From CAWEQO01 sp963811225 (GTDB lineage Bacteria; Chloroflexota; Anaerolineae; Anaerolineales; Anaerolineaceae): a stretch of 64,000 bases of DNA. Each line of letters starts with the position of its first letter. The first letter of the stretch is position 1. The notes under the pieces were generated by a model. It had not been told where the DNA came from. It made no database searches and was given only the letters and a program-made list of their open reading frames with translations. Of the stretch, positions 53,188 through 63,049 are shown in pieces. The stretch lies in contig CAWEQO010000002.1 in NCBI GenBank assembly GCA_963811225.1, positions 496,001-560,000 on the forward strand. The letters run 5' to 3'. A program made the translations under genes and the position numbers.

Positions 53188-54742
53188 ATGCCCTATAAAG
53201 TCTATCTTGTTGAGGATGAAATCACGACCCGCGAGGGCATCCGCGACAATGTCGATTGGAAGATGGCGGGTTTTGAGCTGTGTGGCGAAAGCGGCGACGG
53301 CGAGATCGCCCTGCCGCAGATTGAGGCGATCCAGCCGGACGTGCTGGTCACCGACATCCGCATGCCCTTCATGGACGGCTTGCAGCTGTGCAAGATCATT
53401 CGCGAGCACATGTCGTGGATGAAGATTATCATTATCAGCGGCTATAACGATTTCGAGTATGCCCAGGCAGCGATCCAACTCGGTGTAACAGAATACCTGC
53501 TCAAACCGATCAGCGTGCAAGACATGCAGGCGGTGTTGTGGCGGGTCAAGGGCGCGCTGGACCGCGAGAAGAGCGAGCGCACCTATTTGAAGAACTTGCG
53601 CAGCCAGGTGGAGGACAAGCTCTCGCTCATGCGCGAGAAGTTCCTGCTGCGCCTGGTGACGGGGGGCGAGTCCTCGATCTCGGCCATTGAGCAAAGCCAG
53701 CAGCTGGGGCTCGACATCCTCTCGCCGTATTATCAGGTGGTCTTGCTGGAGGTGCAGGCCAATAACCGCCCGCACGATTACGCCGCCTGCCAGCAGTTCG
53801 AGCAGCTCATTGCGGGGGTTGTGGGGGTCAACAAGGATATTTTGCTGACGAAGAAGGACATGGCCGAGTTTGTGCTGATCATGAAGGGCGAGAACCTGGA
53901 GCAGTTGGAGCAGGAGGGCTCATTCCTGGCGGATTTGATCCGGGAGGAAGTGGAGAACAAGACCGGGTGCAGCGTGCTGTGTGGGGTGGGAGCGCCTCAG
54001 CAGCACCTGGGCGACCTGCATCGCTCTTTTGTGGAAGCATTGATGGACGTGAGCGGCTCGCATGACGAGGCCGAGACCGTGGATCTAGAGCGGCTCGATC
54101 ACGCTGCGCTGCGGGGATACCTGGAGAACGGCAGGCCCGAAGATTTTGACGCCTTCTTCCACCAGAACTCTCTCCACGCTGGCCGAAGCATCTCTGCGTT
54201 CCGGCCTGCTGAAGCGCTACGTCATGACGGACATCCTGCTTTCGTTGGCGCAGTTTATCAGCAACCTGGGCGGCGACGCCAGGCCAATGATCCCCGATAC
54301 CGAGAATGAAGAAGCGTTCCTGTCGAAGCTGCACAACGTCGAGCGGGTGCGGGCCGAGCTGAAGGAGCTGTTCGCCTCGGCGCTGGCGTTCCGCGACAGC
54401 CAGTTGGGCAGCGACCGCGCGACGCTGATCCAAAAGGCCAAAGAGTACATCGATGGTCACTTTTCCGATTCGAACCTCTCGCTGAATGAAGTGGCAGCCC
54501 AGGTCAATTTCAGCCCCAACCACTTCAGCGCAGTCTTCAGCGAAGCTACGGGCGGCACCTTCCGCGATTACCTGACCCAAACCCGCATCAATCAGGCCAA
54601 AAAGCTGCTGGGCGCTACCCGCTTGAAGATCTCTGAGGTTGCCTTCCAATGCGGGTATAACGATCCGCATTATTTCAGCGTGATCTTCCGCAAGATCAGC
54701 GGGCAGAGACCCCATCAGTATCGCAGCGCGGTCCGCAAGTGA
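53188..54742 (+). CDS. YesN-type response regulator with AraC DNA-binding domain, frameshifted
   Basis: Receiver domain at residues ~1-120 starting YKVYLVEDEITTREGIRDNV, with the phosphoacceptor Asp in VLVTDIRMPFMDGLQ (~residue 55) and Lys in YLLKPIS. A middle region (~160-340) is of the YesN type. The AraC HTH pair is at the C-terminus: LSLNEVAAQVNFSPNHFSAV then ISEVAFQCGYNDPHYFSVIF. The frame breaks at GAACTC (54165-54170). Deleting one A gives FFHQTLSTLAEASLRSG, joining the receiver part to the DNA-binding part (uncorrected, the first frame ends at 54309). It pairs with the sensor kinase 9 nt downstream and likely controls the sugar transporter genes. AAGGA precedes ATG 53188. Confidence 0.85.
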
Positions 54743-54751
54743 GGAGTTCCG

Positions 54752-56257
54752 ATGAGCTTTGATATCGCTGCCGGAGAACCGGTCCCGAGATACATGGGGC
54801 GGTTCATTCAGATCTTTTCTCGCATTCGCCTTTCGCTGCGGGCCAAGATTATCTTCTCGTTCGTAGTGATCATCAGCCTGCTGCTGGCGATGAACGCGAT
54901 GCTGGTGCTGGAAGTGATGCGCTTCAACCGCAAGTATGACGCCATCATGAACAACATCACCACCGCCAACAGCATCAACGGTTACATCAAGCCGGCCATT
55001 GACCGTGAGATGTGGGACATCGTGGCGGGCAAGCGGGAGTTCAATGAGGGCAAGCAGTATCAGATCATCGACGAGGTGAACAGTCAGATCGAGTTAATGA
55101 TGGCGAACGCCAGCTCCGACAAGTCGCGCAAGAAGTTGGAGGTGGTGCGGCGCACGATGGAGACGCTGACCAGTTACGTCGACAAAATGGGCCGCCAGAT
55201 GGCCGCCGGGAGCCGGGTGGCCGACAACCAGAAGGTGCTCAATGACATCCGCGGCGTGTCGGACGTGGTGGAAGCCAGCACGCAGGAGTACATGATCTTC
55301 GAGGTTAACCAGGCCGAGCAAGAGTACCTGGCGAACAAGAAACGTTTCACCCAAATTGGCATCCTGTATATCATCCTGCTGCCGTTGGTGGTGGGGCTCT
55401 CGTTTGGGGCGGCCTGGGCCATCTCGGCCAGCATCTATATCCCGATTAAGAAGCTGCACGATGTGACCACCACCATCACCCGCAACGACTTGCAATCCCT
55501 GGTGACCGGCGACAACGTGGACGAGATCACCGAGCTGGGCATGAGCTTCAACATCATGATTGGGCGCATCCGCCAGTTGTTGGACTCCAAGATCAAGGAG
55601 CAGGAAAACCTCAAGAAAGCCGAGCTCAAAGCCCTGCAAGCTCAGATCAACCCGCACTTCCTCTACAATACGCTGGACACCATCATCTGGATGGTGCAGG
55701 CCAACAAGCCCGAGCAGGTGGTGGACCTGGTGCAGGCTCTATCCAACTTCTTCCGCATTGCGCTGAGCAAGGGCGAGGATTGGATCAATATCGAGCAAGA
55801 GGTGGAGCATGTGCGCTGCTACCTGACCATTCAGAAGATGCGCTATCACGACATCCTGGACTACGAAATCGAGGTGGACGAGGACATCCGCTCGGGGACG
55901 ATCCTCAAGCTGACCTTGCAGCCGCTGGTGGAGAACGCCATCTACCACGGCATCAAGAACAAGCGCAGCGGCGGCACCATCACCGTGCGCGCCCGGCGGG
56001 TGGGGCAAGAGAAGGTGCTGGTGGAAATCCTGGATAACGGCACCGGCTTCACGCCCTACAAGCTGAAAAAGATCCAGGAGACGCTGGCGTCTGAATCGAC
56101 GGACGAGTATCATTTTACCGAGACCGGCTTTGGGCTGGAGAACGTGCACCGCAGGATCCAGCTGTATTACGGCAGAGAATACGGTTTAACGGTGCAGTCC
56201 AGGTACCAGGAGGGCACCCGGGTGGCGGTGTTGATCCCGTTGAAGGTGAATGAGTAA
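54752..56257 (+). CDS. YesM-type sensor histidine kinase
   Basis: A 501-residue kinase. Membrane helices at ~30-52 and ~202-225 flank an extracytoplasmic sensor region. A HAMP domain (~225-280) follows, then the His_kinase motif ALQAQINPHFLYNTLDTI (~296-313) with the phosphorylated His, and an HATPase domain with PLVENAIYHGI, EILDNGTGF and TGFGLENVHRRI. It autophosphorylates and activates the adjoining response regulator. The sensor region is short and helical, perhaps contacting a sugar-binding lipoprotein such as the product of the next genes. Confidence 0.88.
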   Translation: MSFDIAAGEPVPRYMGRFIQIFSRIRLSLRAKIIFSFVVIISLLLAMNAMLVLEVMRFNRKYDAIMNNITTANSINGYIKPAIDREMWDIVAGKREFNEGKQYQIIDEVNSQIELMMANASSDKSRKKLEVVRRTMETLTSYVDKMGRQMAAGSRVADNQKVLNDIRGVSDVVEASTQEYMIFEVNQAEQEYLANKKRFTQIGILYIILLPLVVGLSFGAAWAISASIYIPIKKLHDVTTTITRNDLQSLVTGDNVDEITELGMSFNIMIGRIRQLLDSKIKEQENLKKAELKALQAQINPHFLYNTLDTIIWMVQANKPEQVVDLVQALSNFFRIALSKGEDWINIEQEVEHVRCYLTIQKMRYHDILDYEIEVDEDIRSGTILKLTLQPLVENAIYHGIKNKRSGGTITVRARRVGQEKVLVEILDNGTGFTPYKLKKIQETLASESTDEYHFTETGFGLENVHRRIQLYYGREYGLTVQSRYQEGTRVAVLIPLKVNE

Positions 56258-56331
56258 GTATTTCAGATACCCTGGGTTCTGAGGTCGTAGGGCGCGTCTC
56301 AAACGTGTTGAAGAAAAACGAGGAGCATTTT

Positions 56332-57330
56332 ATGAAGCTTGGCACATTATCGAGGACCCTGAGCGCCCTGGCTGCCCTGACCGTGCTGCTGGGGCTGGTT
56401 GGATGCGGCCCTGCCAATCCCGAACCGGCCCCAACGCCGACCCCGGCCGTGAAGACCTACAAAGATTTAGTGGTAGGGTTTTCGCAAGTGGGGGCAGAGA
56501 GCGAGTGGCGAACCGGCAACACCGCCTCGATCCAGGAGGCTGCCGATGGGCTGGGCGTGGAGCTGCAGTTCTCGGATGGACAGCAGATGCAGGAGAACCA
56601 GATCAAGGCTATCCGCACCTTTATCGCCCAACAGGTGGACGTGATCGGCTTTTCTCCGGTGGTCGAAACCGGCTGGGACTCAGTGCTGCAAGAGGCCAAA
56701 GACGTCGGTATCCCGGTCATCCTGGTCGACCGGCGCGCAAACGTGCCGGAGGAGCTGTATACCACGCTGATGGGCTCGGATTTTGTGGAAGAGGGCCGCA
56801 GGGCGGGGCGGGTGATGGTCAAGCTGCTGGATGGAAAAGGCCAGATCGTTGAACTGGCGGGAACGTCCGGCTCGGCCCCGGCCATCGACCGCTACAACGG
56901 GTTCCGTGAGATCCTCGCCGATTACCCGGATATGAAGATCATCTCCTCGGCCGACGGGGATTTCACCCGGGCGCGCGGCAAGGAAGTGATGGAGGATATG
57001 CTGGCCAGGTATGGTGACCGGATCGACGCGCTGTATTCGCACAACGATGATATGGCCATCGGCGCCATCAAGGCGATTGAAAATTACGGCCTGCGCCCGG
57101 GCGTAGACATCAAGATCGTCTCGATCGATGCCATCCGGGACGCCTTCCAGGCCATGATCGACGGCAAGCTGAACGCGACCGTGGAGTGCAATCCGCTGTT
57201 GGGACCCAAGTTCTTCGAGCTGGCGTTGAAGGTGGCCAACGGTCAGGCGGTGCCCAAGTGGGTGCCGTCCGAGGAAACGGTGTATTACCCCGAGAATGCT
57301 GTGGAACTGCTGCCGACCCGAAAATACTAG
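56332..57330 (+). CDS. YtfQ-like sugar ABC transporter substrate-binding lipoprotein, first copy
   Basis: A 332-residue lipoprotein. The signal peptide ends in a lipobox, LLGLVGC (Cys at ~23), followed by a Pro/Thr linker. The periplasmic-binding fold starts VVGFSQVGAESEWRTGNTAS, a hallmark of YtfQ (galactofuranose-type) proteins, and has IGFSPVVETGWDSVLQEAKD, VILVDRR, SHNDDMAIGAIKAIENYG and TVECNPLLGPKFF. It binds a furanose sugar outside the cell, or alternatively acts as the ligand sensor for the kinase. GAGGAG precedes the ATG. Confidence 0.88.
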   Translation: MKLGTLSRTLSALAALTVLLGLVGCGPANPEPAPTPTPAVKTYKDLVVGFSQVGAESEWRTGNTASIQEAADGLGVELQFSDGQQMQENQIKAIRTFIAQQVDVIGFSPVVETGWDSVLQEAKDVGIPVILVDRRANVPEELYTTLMGSDFVEEGRRAGRVMVKLLDGKGQIVELAGTSGSAPAIDRYNGFREILADYPDMKIISSADGDFTRARGKEVMEDMLARYGDRIDALYSHNDDMAIGAIKAIENYGLRPGVDIKIVSIDAIRDAFQAMIDGKLNATVECNPLLGPKFFELALKVANGQAVPKWVPSEETVYYPENAVELLPTRKY

Positions 57331-57543
57331 ACGGGGCAGCGGCAAGCATAAGAAACTTAACCTCGACCTTAAAATAATCCCCCATGTTCCGGCGGCGGAT
57401 GGTTTGTGCGTAAATCTTTCGACCCAGAGCATAAGTTCACCGCTCCAGTTTTCGGGCGGTTTCTTCTATCATAGATACAACGCGGTTCTACCGATGCGTC
57501 ACATTCCCCTCACCTGTCTGTTTAATAAAGGAGGAAAGGTTCT

Positions 57544-58545
57544 ATGATGAAGAAGCTCATTCCGTTCATTATTTTGATGGCGACAGTGCTGGCTCTGGCC
57601 GGCTGCAAGCCTGCCGCTGCCCCGGCTGCTCCGGTTGTCGAACAACCTGCGGCGCCTGCCGCTTCTACGGCCAAGACCTACACCGACATGGTTCTATGCT
57701 ACCCGCAGTTGGGTGCAGAAAGCGACTGGCGTACCGCCAACACGGCTTCCATCAAGGAAACCGCCGATCAGCTCGGCATCAAGCAGCTGGTCTTCTCAGA
57801 TGCACAGCAGAAGCCTGAAAATCAGATCTCGGCCGTTCGCGCCTGCATCCAGCAGGGTGTGGACGTCATCGCCCTCCCGCCTGTCGTAGAAGATGGCTGG
57901 GACGCTGTTTTGACCGAGGCCAAGAACGCCGGTATCCCGGTCATCATCGTTGACCGCTCCGTCTCCGCCGATTCTTCCCTGTACGCCGCTCACATCGGCT
58001 CGAACATGGTGCTCGAAGGCCAGCGCGCGGCCGATGAAATGAACAAGCTGCTGTCCGACGGCGGCAAGATTTTGGAAATGTCTGGCACCACCGGCTCGGG
58101 CGCTGCGGTTGGCCGCGCCGAGGGCTTCCGCCAGAACCTGGCATCCAACATCGAGATCGTCGACACCCAGACCGCCAACTTCACCCGGGCTGAGGCCAAG
58201 CCGGTCATGGAAGCTTTCCTGAAGAAATACGGCACCGATTTCGATGGCATCTTCATCCACAATGATGACATGGCGATTGGCGCCATCGAGGCCATGAAGG
58301 CCGCCGGCGTCAAGCCGGGCGACATCAAGATCATCTCGGTGGACGGCACCCGCGGCGGCTTCCAGGCCATGATCGACGGCTGGGTCCAGGCGGATGTGGA
58401 ATGCAATCCGCTGCTCGGGCCGCAGGTGTTCGAGTTGGGGCTCAAGCTCATGAACGGTGAGACGATCGACCGCGAGATCCTCACCAACGAAACCGTGTAC
58501 TATCCGGACAACGCATCTGAACTGCTGCCGACCCGCAAGTACTAG
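57544..58545 (+). CDS. YtfQ-like sugar ABC transporter substrate-binding lipoprotein, second copy
   Basis: A 333-residue paralogue of the preceding gene. The lipobox is LALAGC (Cys at ~21), followed by an Ala/Pro linker. Shared blocks include LCYPQLGAESDWRTANTASI, VIALPPVVEDGWDAVL, IHNDDMAIGAIEAMKAAG and ADVECNPLLGPQVF, with the same C-terminal ELLPTRKY. Possibly one copy feeds the transporter and the other serves signalling, or they differ in specificity. AGGAGG precedes the ATGATG. A 99-nt hairpin follows before the ATPase gene. Confidence 0.88.
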   Translation: MMKKLIPFIILMATVLALAGCKPAAAPAAPVVEQPAAPAASTAKTYTDMVLCYPQLGAESDWRTANTASIKETADQLGIKQLVFSDAQQKPENQISAVRACIQQGVDVIALPPVVEDGWDAVLTEAKNAGIPVIIVDRSVSADSSLYAAHIGSNMVLEGQRAADEMNKLLSDGGKILEMSGTTGSGAAVGRAEGFRQNLASNIEIVDTQTANFTRAEAKPVMEAFLKKYGTDFDGIFIHNDDMAIGAIEAMKAAGVKPGDIKIISVDGTRGGFQAMIDGWVQADVECNPLLGPQVFELGLKLMNGETIDREILTNETVYYPDNASELLPTRKY

Positions 58546-58650
58546 AGATCTTCCGGCAAAGTCGGTTCTTCAACAGTAGTTTGTTCTCCGTAGTAAGGGA
58601 AGCGGTGTTGTGGCGGCACAGCGCCGCTTCCCCCTCCAATTTAGACCCGA

Positions 58651-58749
58651 AACCAATCCGAGAAATCGGAGGATGATGCTGCAGTGAGATGCCGCTCACC
58701 TCTTTGAGGTGCTCACTACAGCATCATCCTCCGATTTCTCGGATTGGTT
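58651..58749. repeat. 38-bp hairpin between the binding-protein and ATPase genes
   Basis: 58651-58688 pairs with 58712-58749 over 38 bp with one G-U, enclosing a second CACCTC/GAGGTG stem (58697-58711). It is within the sugar-transport locus, so it may attenuate the downstream genes or stabilise the binding-protein mRNA and so raise its level relative to the rest. Confidence 0.7.
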
Positions 58750-58783
58750 CCAGAGATGACCACCGGCGAGAGAGGCAGGTTCC

Positions 58784-60301
58784 ATGGAGAATCCGCAAAG
58801 TATTTTATCCGCACAGGGGATCACCAAGATGTTCCCCGGCGTCATCGCCCTTGAGGATGTGGATTTTTTCTTGGGGAAAGGCGAGATCCACGCATTGATG
58901 GGCGAGAACGGCGCCGGTAAATCGACCCTGATCAAAGTGATTACCGGGGTAGAGCGCCCAGATTACGGCTTTGTGGCCTTCGACGGCAAGCCGGTAGACG
59001 TGCGCTCTCCACTGCAAGCGCAGCAGATCGGCATTTCCACCGTCTATCAGGAGATCAACCTGTGCACGAATATCTCTGTGGCCGAGAACATCATGCTGGG
59101 CCACGAGCCCAAAGCCTGGTTCGGCGGCATCAACTGGCGCAAGATGAACCAGCGCGCCGAACTGGCCCTCAAGCGTTTGGGCATCGAGCTCGACGTATCT
59201 GCGCCGCTGGGGGCTTACTCGGTCGCCATCCAGCAGATGGTAGCGATCGTCCGCTCGCTGGAGTTTGCCTCGGCCAGGGTGCTGATCTTGGATGAGCCGA
59301 CCTCCAGCCTGGATGCGAAGGAAACCCACCAGTTGTTTGACGTAATGCGCCGGTTGAAGAGCGAGGGCATTGGGATCGTCTTCATCACCCACTTTCTCGA
59401 TCAAGTATACGAGGTGGCCGATCGTATTACCGTACTGCGCAATGGGCGGCTGGTCGGCTCCTTCGAGACCGCCTCGCTGCCGCGTATCGAGCTGATCTCG
59501 CGCATGTTGGGCCGCAGCACCAGCGAACTGGAAGAGATCTCGAAGGACAAGCAAAAGTTGGAAAGCCTGCAGCAGGGCAAGTGCGTGCTGGAGGCGCGCG
59601 GCCTGGGCTGCAAGGGTTTAATTGAGCCGGTGGACCTGGAGCTGATGAACAACGAGGTGGTTGGGGTAGCCGGGCTGCTCGGCTCAGGCCGCACCGAGAT
59701 GGTCAACCTGATCTTTGGGGTCGACTCGCCCGACACCGGCTCCTTAATGATCAACGGCAAAAAGGTTAGCCGCTTCTCCCCGCTGAATTCGATCAAAGAG
59801 GGCATCGCCTTGTGTCCTGAGGACCGCAAAGCCGAGGGCATTGTCGGCGAATTGACCATCCGCGAGAATATCATCCTGGCGCTGCAAGCTCGAATGGGTT
59901 GGACCAGGTACCTCAGCATGGCCAGGCAGTACGAGATCGCCGACCGCTACATCGAGATGCTGGGGATCGCCACGCCCTCTGCCGACCAACTGGTCAAGAA
60001 CCTGAGCGGCGGCAACCAGCAGAAGGTGATCCTGGCGCGCTGGCTGGCGACCGACCCGAAGGTCCTGATCCTGGACGAGCCGACGCGCGGCATCGACGTG
60101 GGCGCCAAGACAGAGATCCAGCGCCTGGTGCTGGAGCTGGCCGAGGACGGTAAATCGGTTATCTTTATCTCGTCCGAGCTGGAGGAGGTGCAGCGCTGCA
60201 GCCATCGCATCATCGTGCTGCGTGACCGCAAGAAGGCGGCCGAATATCCGGGCAACGTGGACGACCAGACGATCATGGAGACAATGGCAGGTACCGAATG
60301 A
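58784..60301 (+). CDS. Sugar ABC transporter ATP-binding protein (YtfR/MglA type)
   Basis: A 505-residue protein with two fused nucleotide-binding domains. The first has Walker A GENGAGKST (~44-52), a weak signature region YSVAIQQMVAIVRSLEF and Walker B VLILDEPTSSLDA. The second has a degenerate Walker A GLLGSGRTEM (~303), a good signature NLSGGNQQKVILARW and Walker B VLILDEPTRGIDVG. This asymmetry is typical of CUT2 (MglA/RbsA/YtfR) importers. It powers uptake with the two permeases that follow. The stop overlaps the next start by four bases. Confidence 0.92.
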   Translation: MENPQSILSAQGITKMFPGVIALEDVDFFLGKGEIHALMGENGAGKSTLIKVITGVERPDYGFVAFDGKPVDVRSPLQAQQIGISTVYQEINLCTNISVAENIMLGHEPKAWFGGINWRKMNQRAELALKRLGIELDVSAPLGAYSVAIQQMVAIVRSLEFASARVLILDEPTSSLDAKETHQLFDVMRRLKSEGIGIVFITHFLDQVYEVADRITVLRNGRLVGSFETASLPRIELISRMLGRSTSELEEISKDKQKLESLQQGKCVLEARGLGCKGLIEPVDLELMNNEVVGVAGLLGSGRTEMVNLIFGVDSPDTGSLMINGKKVSRFSPLNSIKEGIALCPEDRKAEGIVGELTIRENIILALQARMGWTRYLSMARQYEIADRYIEMLGIATPSADQLVKNLSGGNQQKVILARWLATDPKVLILDEPTRGIDVGAKTEIQRLVLELAEDGKSVIFISSELEEVQRCSHRIIVLRDRKKAAEYPGNVDDQTIMETMAGTE

Positions 60302-61386
60302 GTATGACACGCAAACCCCTTGTCAAGCGCTTCAGAGAAAGCCGCTTATTCTGGCCGCTGATCGCGCTGGCGATCATCTTCATCTTCGACGTTATCTATG
60401 CTCCCAGCTTTTTTAAGATTGGCATCCTCGACGGTCACCTGTACGGCAACCTGATCGACGTGCTGAACGATGGCGCGCCGTTGGTGCTGGTGTCGATCGG
60501 CATGACCCTGGTGATTGCCACCGGAGGGGTGGATCTGTCGGTGGGGGCGGTGGTCGCCATCTCGGCGGCGATGGGCGCGGTGCTGATCAATCCGGCTCTG
60601 GGCAACAAGCTGATCAGTAACGAAGTCTTGACCGCCAATACCACCAACACACCCATGTGGATCATCATCCTGGCGGATCTGGCAGCCGGCACGCTGTGCG
60701 GGCTGTGGAACGGCCTCCTGGTGTCACGGGCTCGCATCCAACCCATGGTGGCGACCTTGATCCTGATGGTGGCGGGGCGCGGCATCGCCCAGCTGATCAC
60801 CAACGGCCAGATCATGACCATTTATTACACCCCCTACCACTGGTTCGGCAACGGTTTTATCCTGGGGCTGCCGGTCTCGATCTATATCGTGGCGGTGGTC
60901 TTGATCCTGGCGGGGATGATCGTGCGCAAGACCTCGCTGGGCCTGTTCATCGAATCGGTGGGCGTCAACCCCAAATCGACCTTCTACAGCGGGATTAGCG
61001 AGAAGAACATTAAGCTGTTCGCTTACACCTTCTGCGGCTTCTGCGGGGCGATTGCCGGGCTGATCCTCAGCTCGTACGTCAAGAGTGCCGACGCCAACAA
61101 CATCGGCCTCAACTACGAGCTCGACGCCATTCTGGCGGTCGTTATCGGCGGGACCTTGATGGCCGGTGGGCGCTTCTCGCTCGTCTCGAGCGCGCTAGGA
61201 GCGTTGATCATCTGGGCGTTCACCTTCACCATGTACACCATCGGGGTCCCGGCGGATGCGCTCAAGGCCACCAAGGCTGTGCTGGTGCTGCTGGTTATTC
61301 TGCTGAACTCCGAGCAGTTACGGGGCTACATTGCCCGTACCATTGAAAAGAGGAGAGGAGGTGTGCGTCATGGCACAGCGGACTGA
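60298..61386 (+). CDS. Sugar ABC transporter permease (YtfT-like)
   Basis: A 362-residue CUT2 permease (BPD_transp_2 family) with about ten membrane helices. VSIGMTLVIATGGVDLSVGA (~residues 62-82) and the C-terminal DAILAVVIGGTLMAGGRFSL contain family motifs. It begins at the ATGA overlap with the ATPase gene and forms a heterodimer with the next permease. GAGAGGAGG near its end serves as the Shine-Dalgarno of the next gene. Confidence 0.9.
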   Translation: MSMTRKPLVKRFRESRLFWPLIALAIIFIFDVIYAPSFFKIGILDGHLYGNLIDVLNDGAPLVLVSIGMTLVIATGGVDLSVGAVVAISAAMGAVLINPALGNKLISNEVLTANTTNTPMWIIILADLAAGTLCGLWNGLLVSRARIQPMVATLILMVAGRGIAQLITNGQIMTIYYTPYHWFGNGFILGLPVSIYIVAVVLILAGMIVRKTSLGLFIESVGVNPKSTFYSGISEKNIKLFAYTFCGFCGAIAGLILSSYVKSADANNIGLNYELDAILAVVIGGTLMAGGRFSLVSSALGALIIWAFTFTMYTIGVPADALKATKAVLVLLVILLNSEQLRGYIARTIEKRRGGVRHGTAD

Positions 61387-62398
61387 TGTTTTCGGGCTGT
61401 CACGCGGATCATTCTTTGAAGAACGGATCAAACCGTTCTTGCTGAAGAATGGCCCTCTGCTGATTACGATCACCGTGTTTGTGGTGGGCTACTGGGCTGC
61501 CGGGCGGATGTACCCGACCATGCAAAAGCCGCAGGTGTTCTTCAACCTGTTCATTAATAACGCCAGCTTGCTGATCATCACCATCGGTATGACGTTTGTG
61601 GTGCTGCTGGGCGGCATCGACCTTTCGGTGGCGTCGGTCCTGGCGGTGACTACGGTGGCATCCGCGTCGCTTTTAAGGGCAGGGTTGAGCCCGGCGCTGG
61701 TCATCCCGCTGATGCTGTTGATGGGCATCGCCTTCGGCTTCGTGATGGGCAGCATCGTACATTACCTGAAGGTGGAGGCGTTCATCGTCACGCTGATGGG
61801 CAGTTTCTTCGCCCGCGGCATGGGCGCAGTCATTAGTAACCTGTCGATCACCATCAATGATCCTTTCTACCGGCTGGTGGGCTTGACACCCATTCATATC
61901 CCGTTCTTCAAGAACGCATACGTGTACAGCTACTCGGTCGTGGCGATTGTGCTGCTGCTGGCCGCAATTTACCTGGCAAATTACACCCGCTTTGGCCGGA
62001 CGATCTATGCCATCGGCAACAACGAGCAGTCGGCGCTGCTGATGGGCTTACCCGTGGCGCGCACCAAGATCATCGTCTACTCGTTCAGCGGGTTCTGCTC
62101 GGCCCTGGCGGGCATCGTCTTCAGCATCTCACTCAGCTCGGGCTACGGCTACTACGCCCCGATGATGGAGATGGACGCGATCGCTTCTGTGGTGATGGGT
62201 GGCATCCTGCTGACGGGTGGGGTGGGCAATGTGATCGGCGCGCTGTTCGGGGCGCTGATCAACGGCACCATCATCAGCATCCTGCAGTTCAACGGCACAC
62301 TGAGCTCGTGGTGGACGCGGATTGCGGTAGGCGCGCTGACGCTGGTCTTCATCGGCATCCAGAGCCTGTTCTACGTCCGTAAGAAGTCGAAGGCGTAA
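61370..62398 (+). CDS. Sugar ABC transporter permease (YjfF-like)
   Basis: A 342-residue CUT2 permease with about ten helices. Motifs are ITIGMTFVVLLGGIDLSVAS, then DAIASVVMGGILLTGGVGNV and the arrangement ending QSLFYVRKKSKA. YtfT/YjfF pairs are the usual partners of YtfQ and YtfR. The ATG at 61370 follows AGGAGGT at 8 nt and overlaps the previous gene by 17 nt; the longer frame from 61331 is not preferred. Last gene of the sugar-uptake run. Confidence 0.9.
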   Translation: MAQRTDVFGLSRGSFFEERIKPFLLKNGPLLITITVFVVGYWAAGRMYPTMQKPQVFFNLFINNASLLIITIGMTFVVLLGGIDLSVASVLAVTTVASASLLRAGLSPALVIPLMLLMGIAFGFVMGSIVHYLKVEAFIVTLMGSFFARGMGAVISNLSITINDPFYRLVGLTPIHIPFFKNAYVYSYSVVAIVLLLAAIYLANYTRFGRTIYAIGNNEQSALLMGLPVARTKIIVYSFSGFCSALAGIVFSISLSSGYGYYAPMMEMDAIASVVMGGILLTGGVGNVIGALFGALINGTIISILQFNGTLSSWWTRIAVGALTLVFIGIQSLFYVRKKSKA

Positions 62399-62496
62399 GC
62401 GTATATCCACAAGAGGGTCAGGTGAGGGTAAAATCTCCGCTGCAGCGTCAGATGATGCTAGAATTGGAAGGAGGGGAGTAACAGAATAGGGAGGGA

Positions 62497-62922
62497 ATGA
62501 TGTTCGAAATCGATGAATCGACCGAGCATGGTAAGCGCGCCATGGAGCGTTTGGAGAGCGATCAGGTGGTATGGTTTACCACCGTCCGCAAAGACGGCAC
62601 ACCGCAGCCCGTGCCGGTCTGGTTTTTGTGGACCGGGGAGCAGTTCTTGATCTACAGCCGGCCGGAGAACCAAAAGCTGGCGAACATCCAGCAGAACGAA
62701 CGTGTAGCGCTGAGCTTCAACAGCGACGACGGCGGCGGCGACATTGCGGTGTTTTTCGGCGATGCCGCCATCGACGGGGATGCGCCGCCTGCCAACCAGA
62801 TGAAGGAGTACGTCGACAAGTACGGAGAGGCGATTAAGTCGATTGGGATGACGCCCGAGAGTTTTGCCGAGGAGTATTCCGTGCCGATCCGGGTCAAGCC
62901 GACCTACGTGCACGGGCATTAG
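62497..62922 (+). CDS. PPOX-class (pyridoxamine 5'-phosphate oxidase-like) F420/flavin oxidoreductase
   Basis: A 141-residue split-beta-barrel protein. The conserved WFTTVRKDGTPQPVPVWFLW (residues ~25-44) is followed by LIYSRPENQKLANIQQNERV, typical of the TIGR03618-like F420- or flavin-binding PPOX group. The tail carries MKEYVDKYGEAIKSIGM. It reduces small molecules or binds cofactor; specificity is unknown. GGGAGGG lies upstream of the double ATG. Confidence 0.82.
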   Translation: MMFEIDESTEHGKRAMERLESDQVVWFTTVRKDGTPQPVPVWFLWTGEQFLIYSRPENQKLANIQQNERVALSFNSDDGGGDIAVFFGDAAIDGDAPPANQMKEYVDKYGEAIKSIGMTPESFAEEYSVPIRVKPTYVHGH

Positions 62923-63049
62923 GGGATGAGAAGGCAGGCACAAGGCCTGCACCAAAACCCACATTTTCTGCTATCATAACAACATGGCCATCCGGGCCGG
63001 GATGGAAATTTGCCGTTTGGAGACCATATTTAACGGTGAGGAGTTTTAG

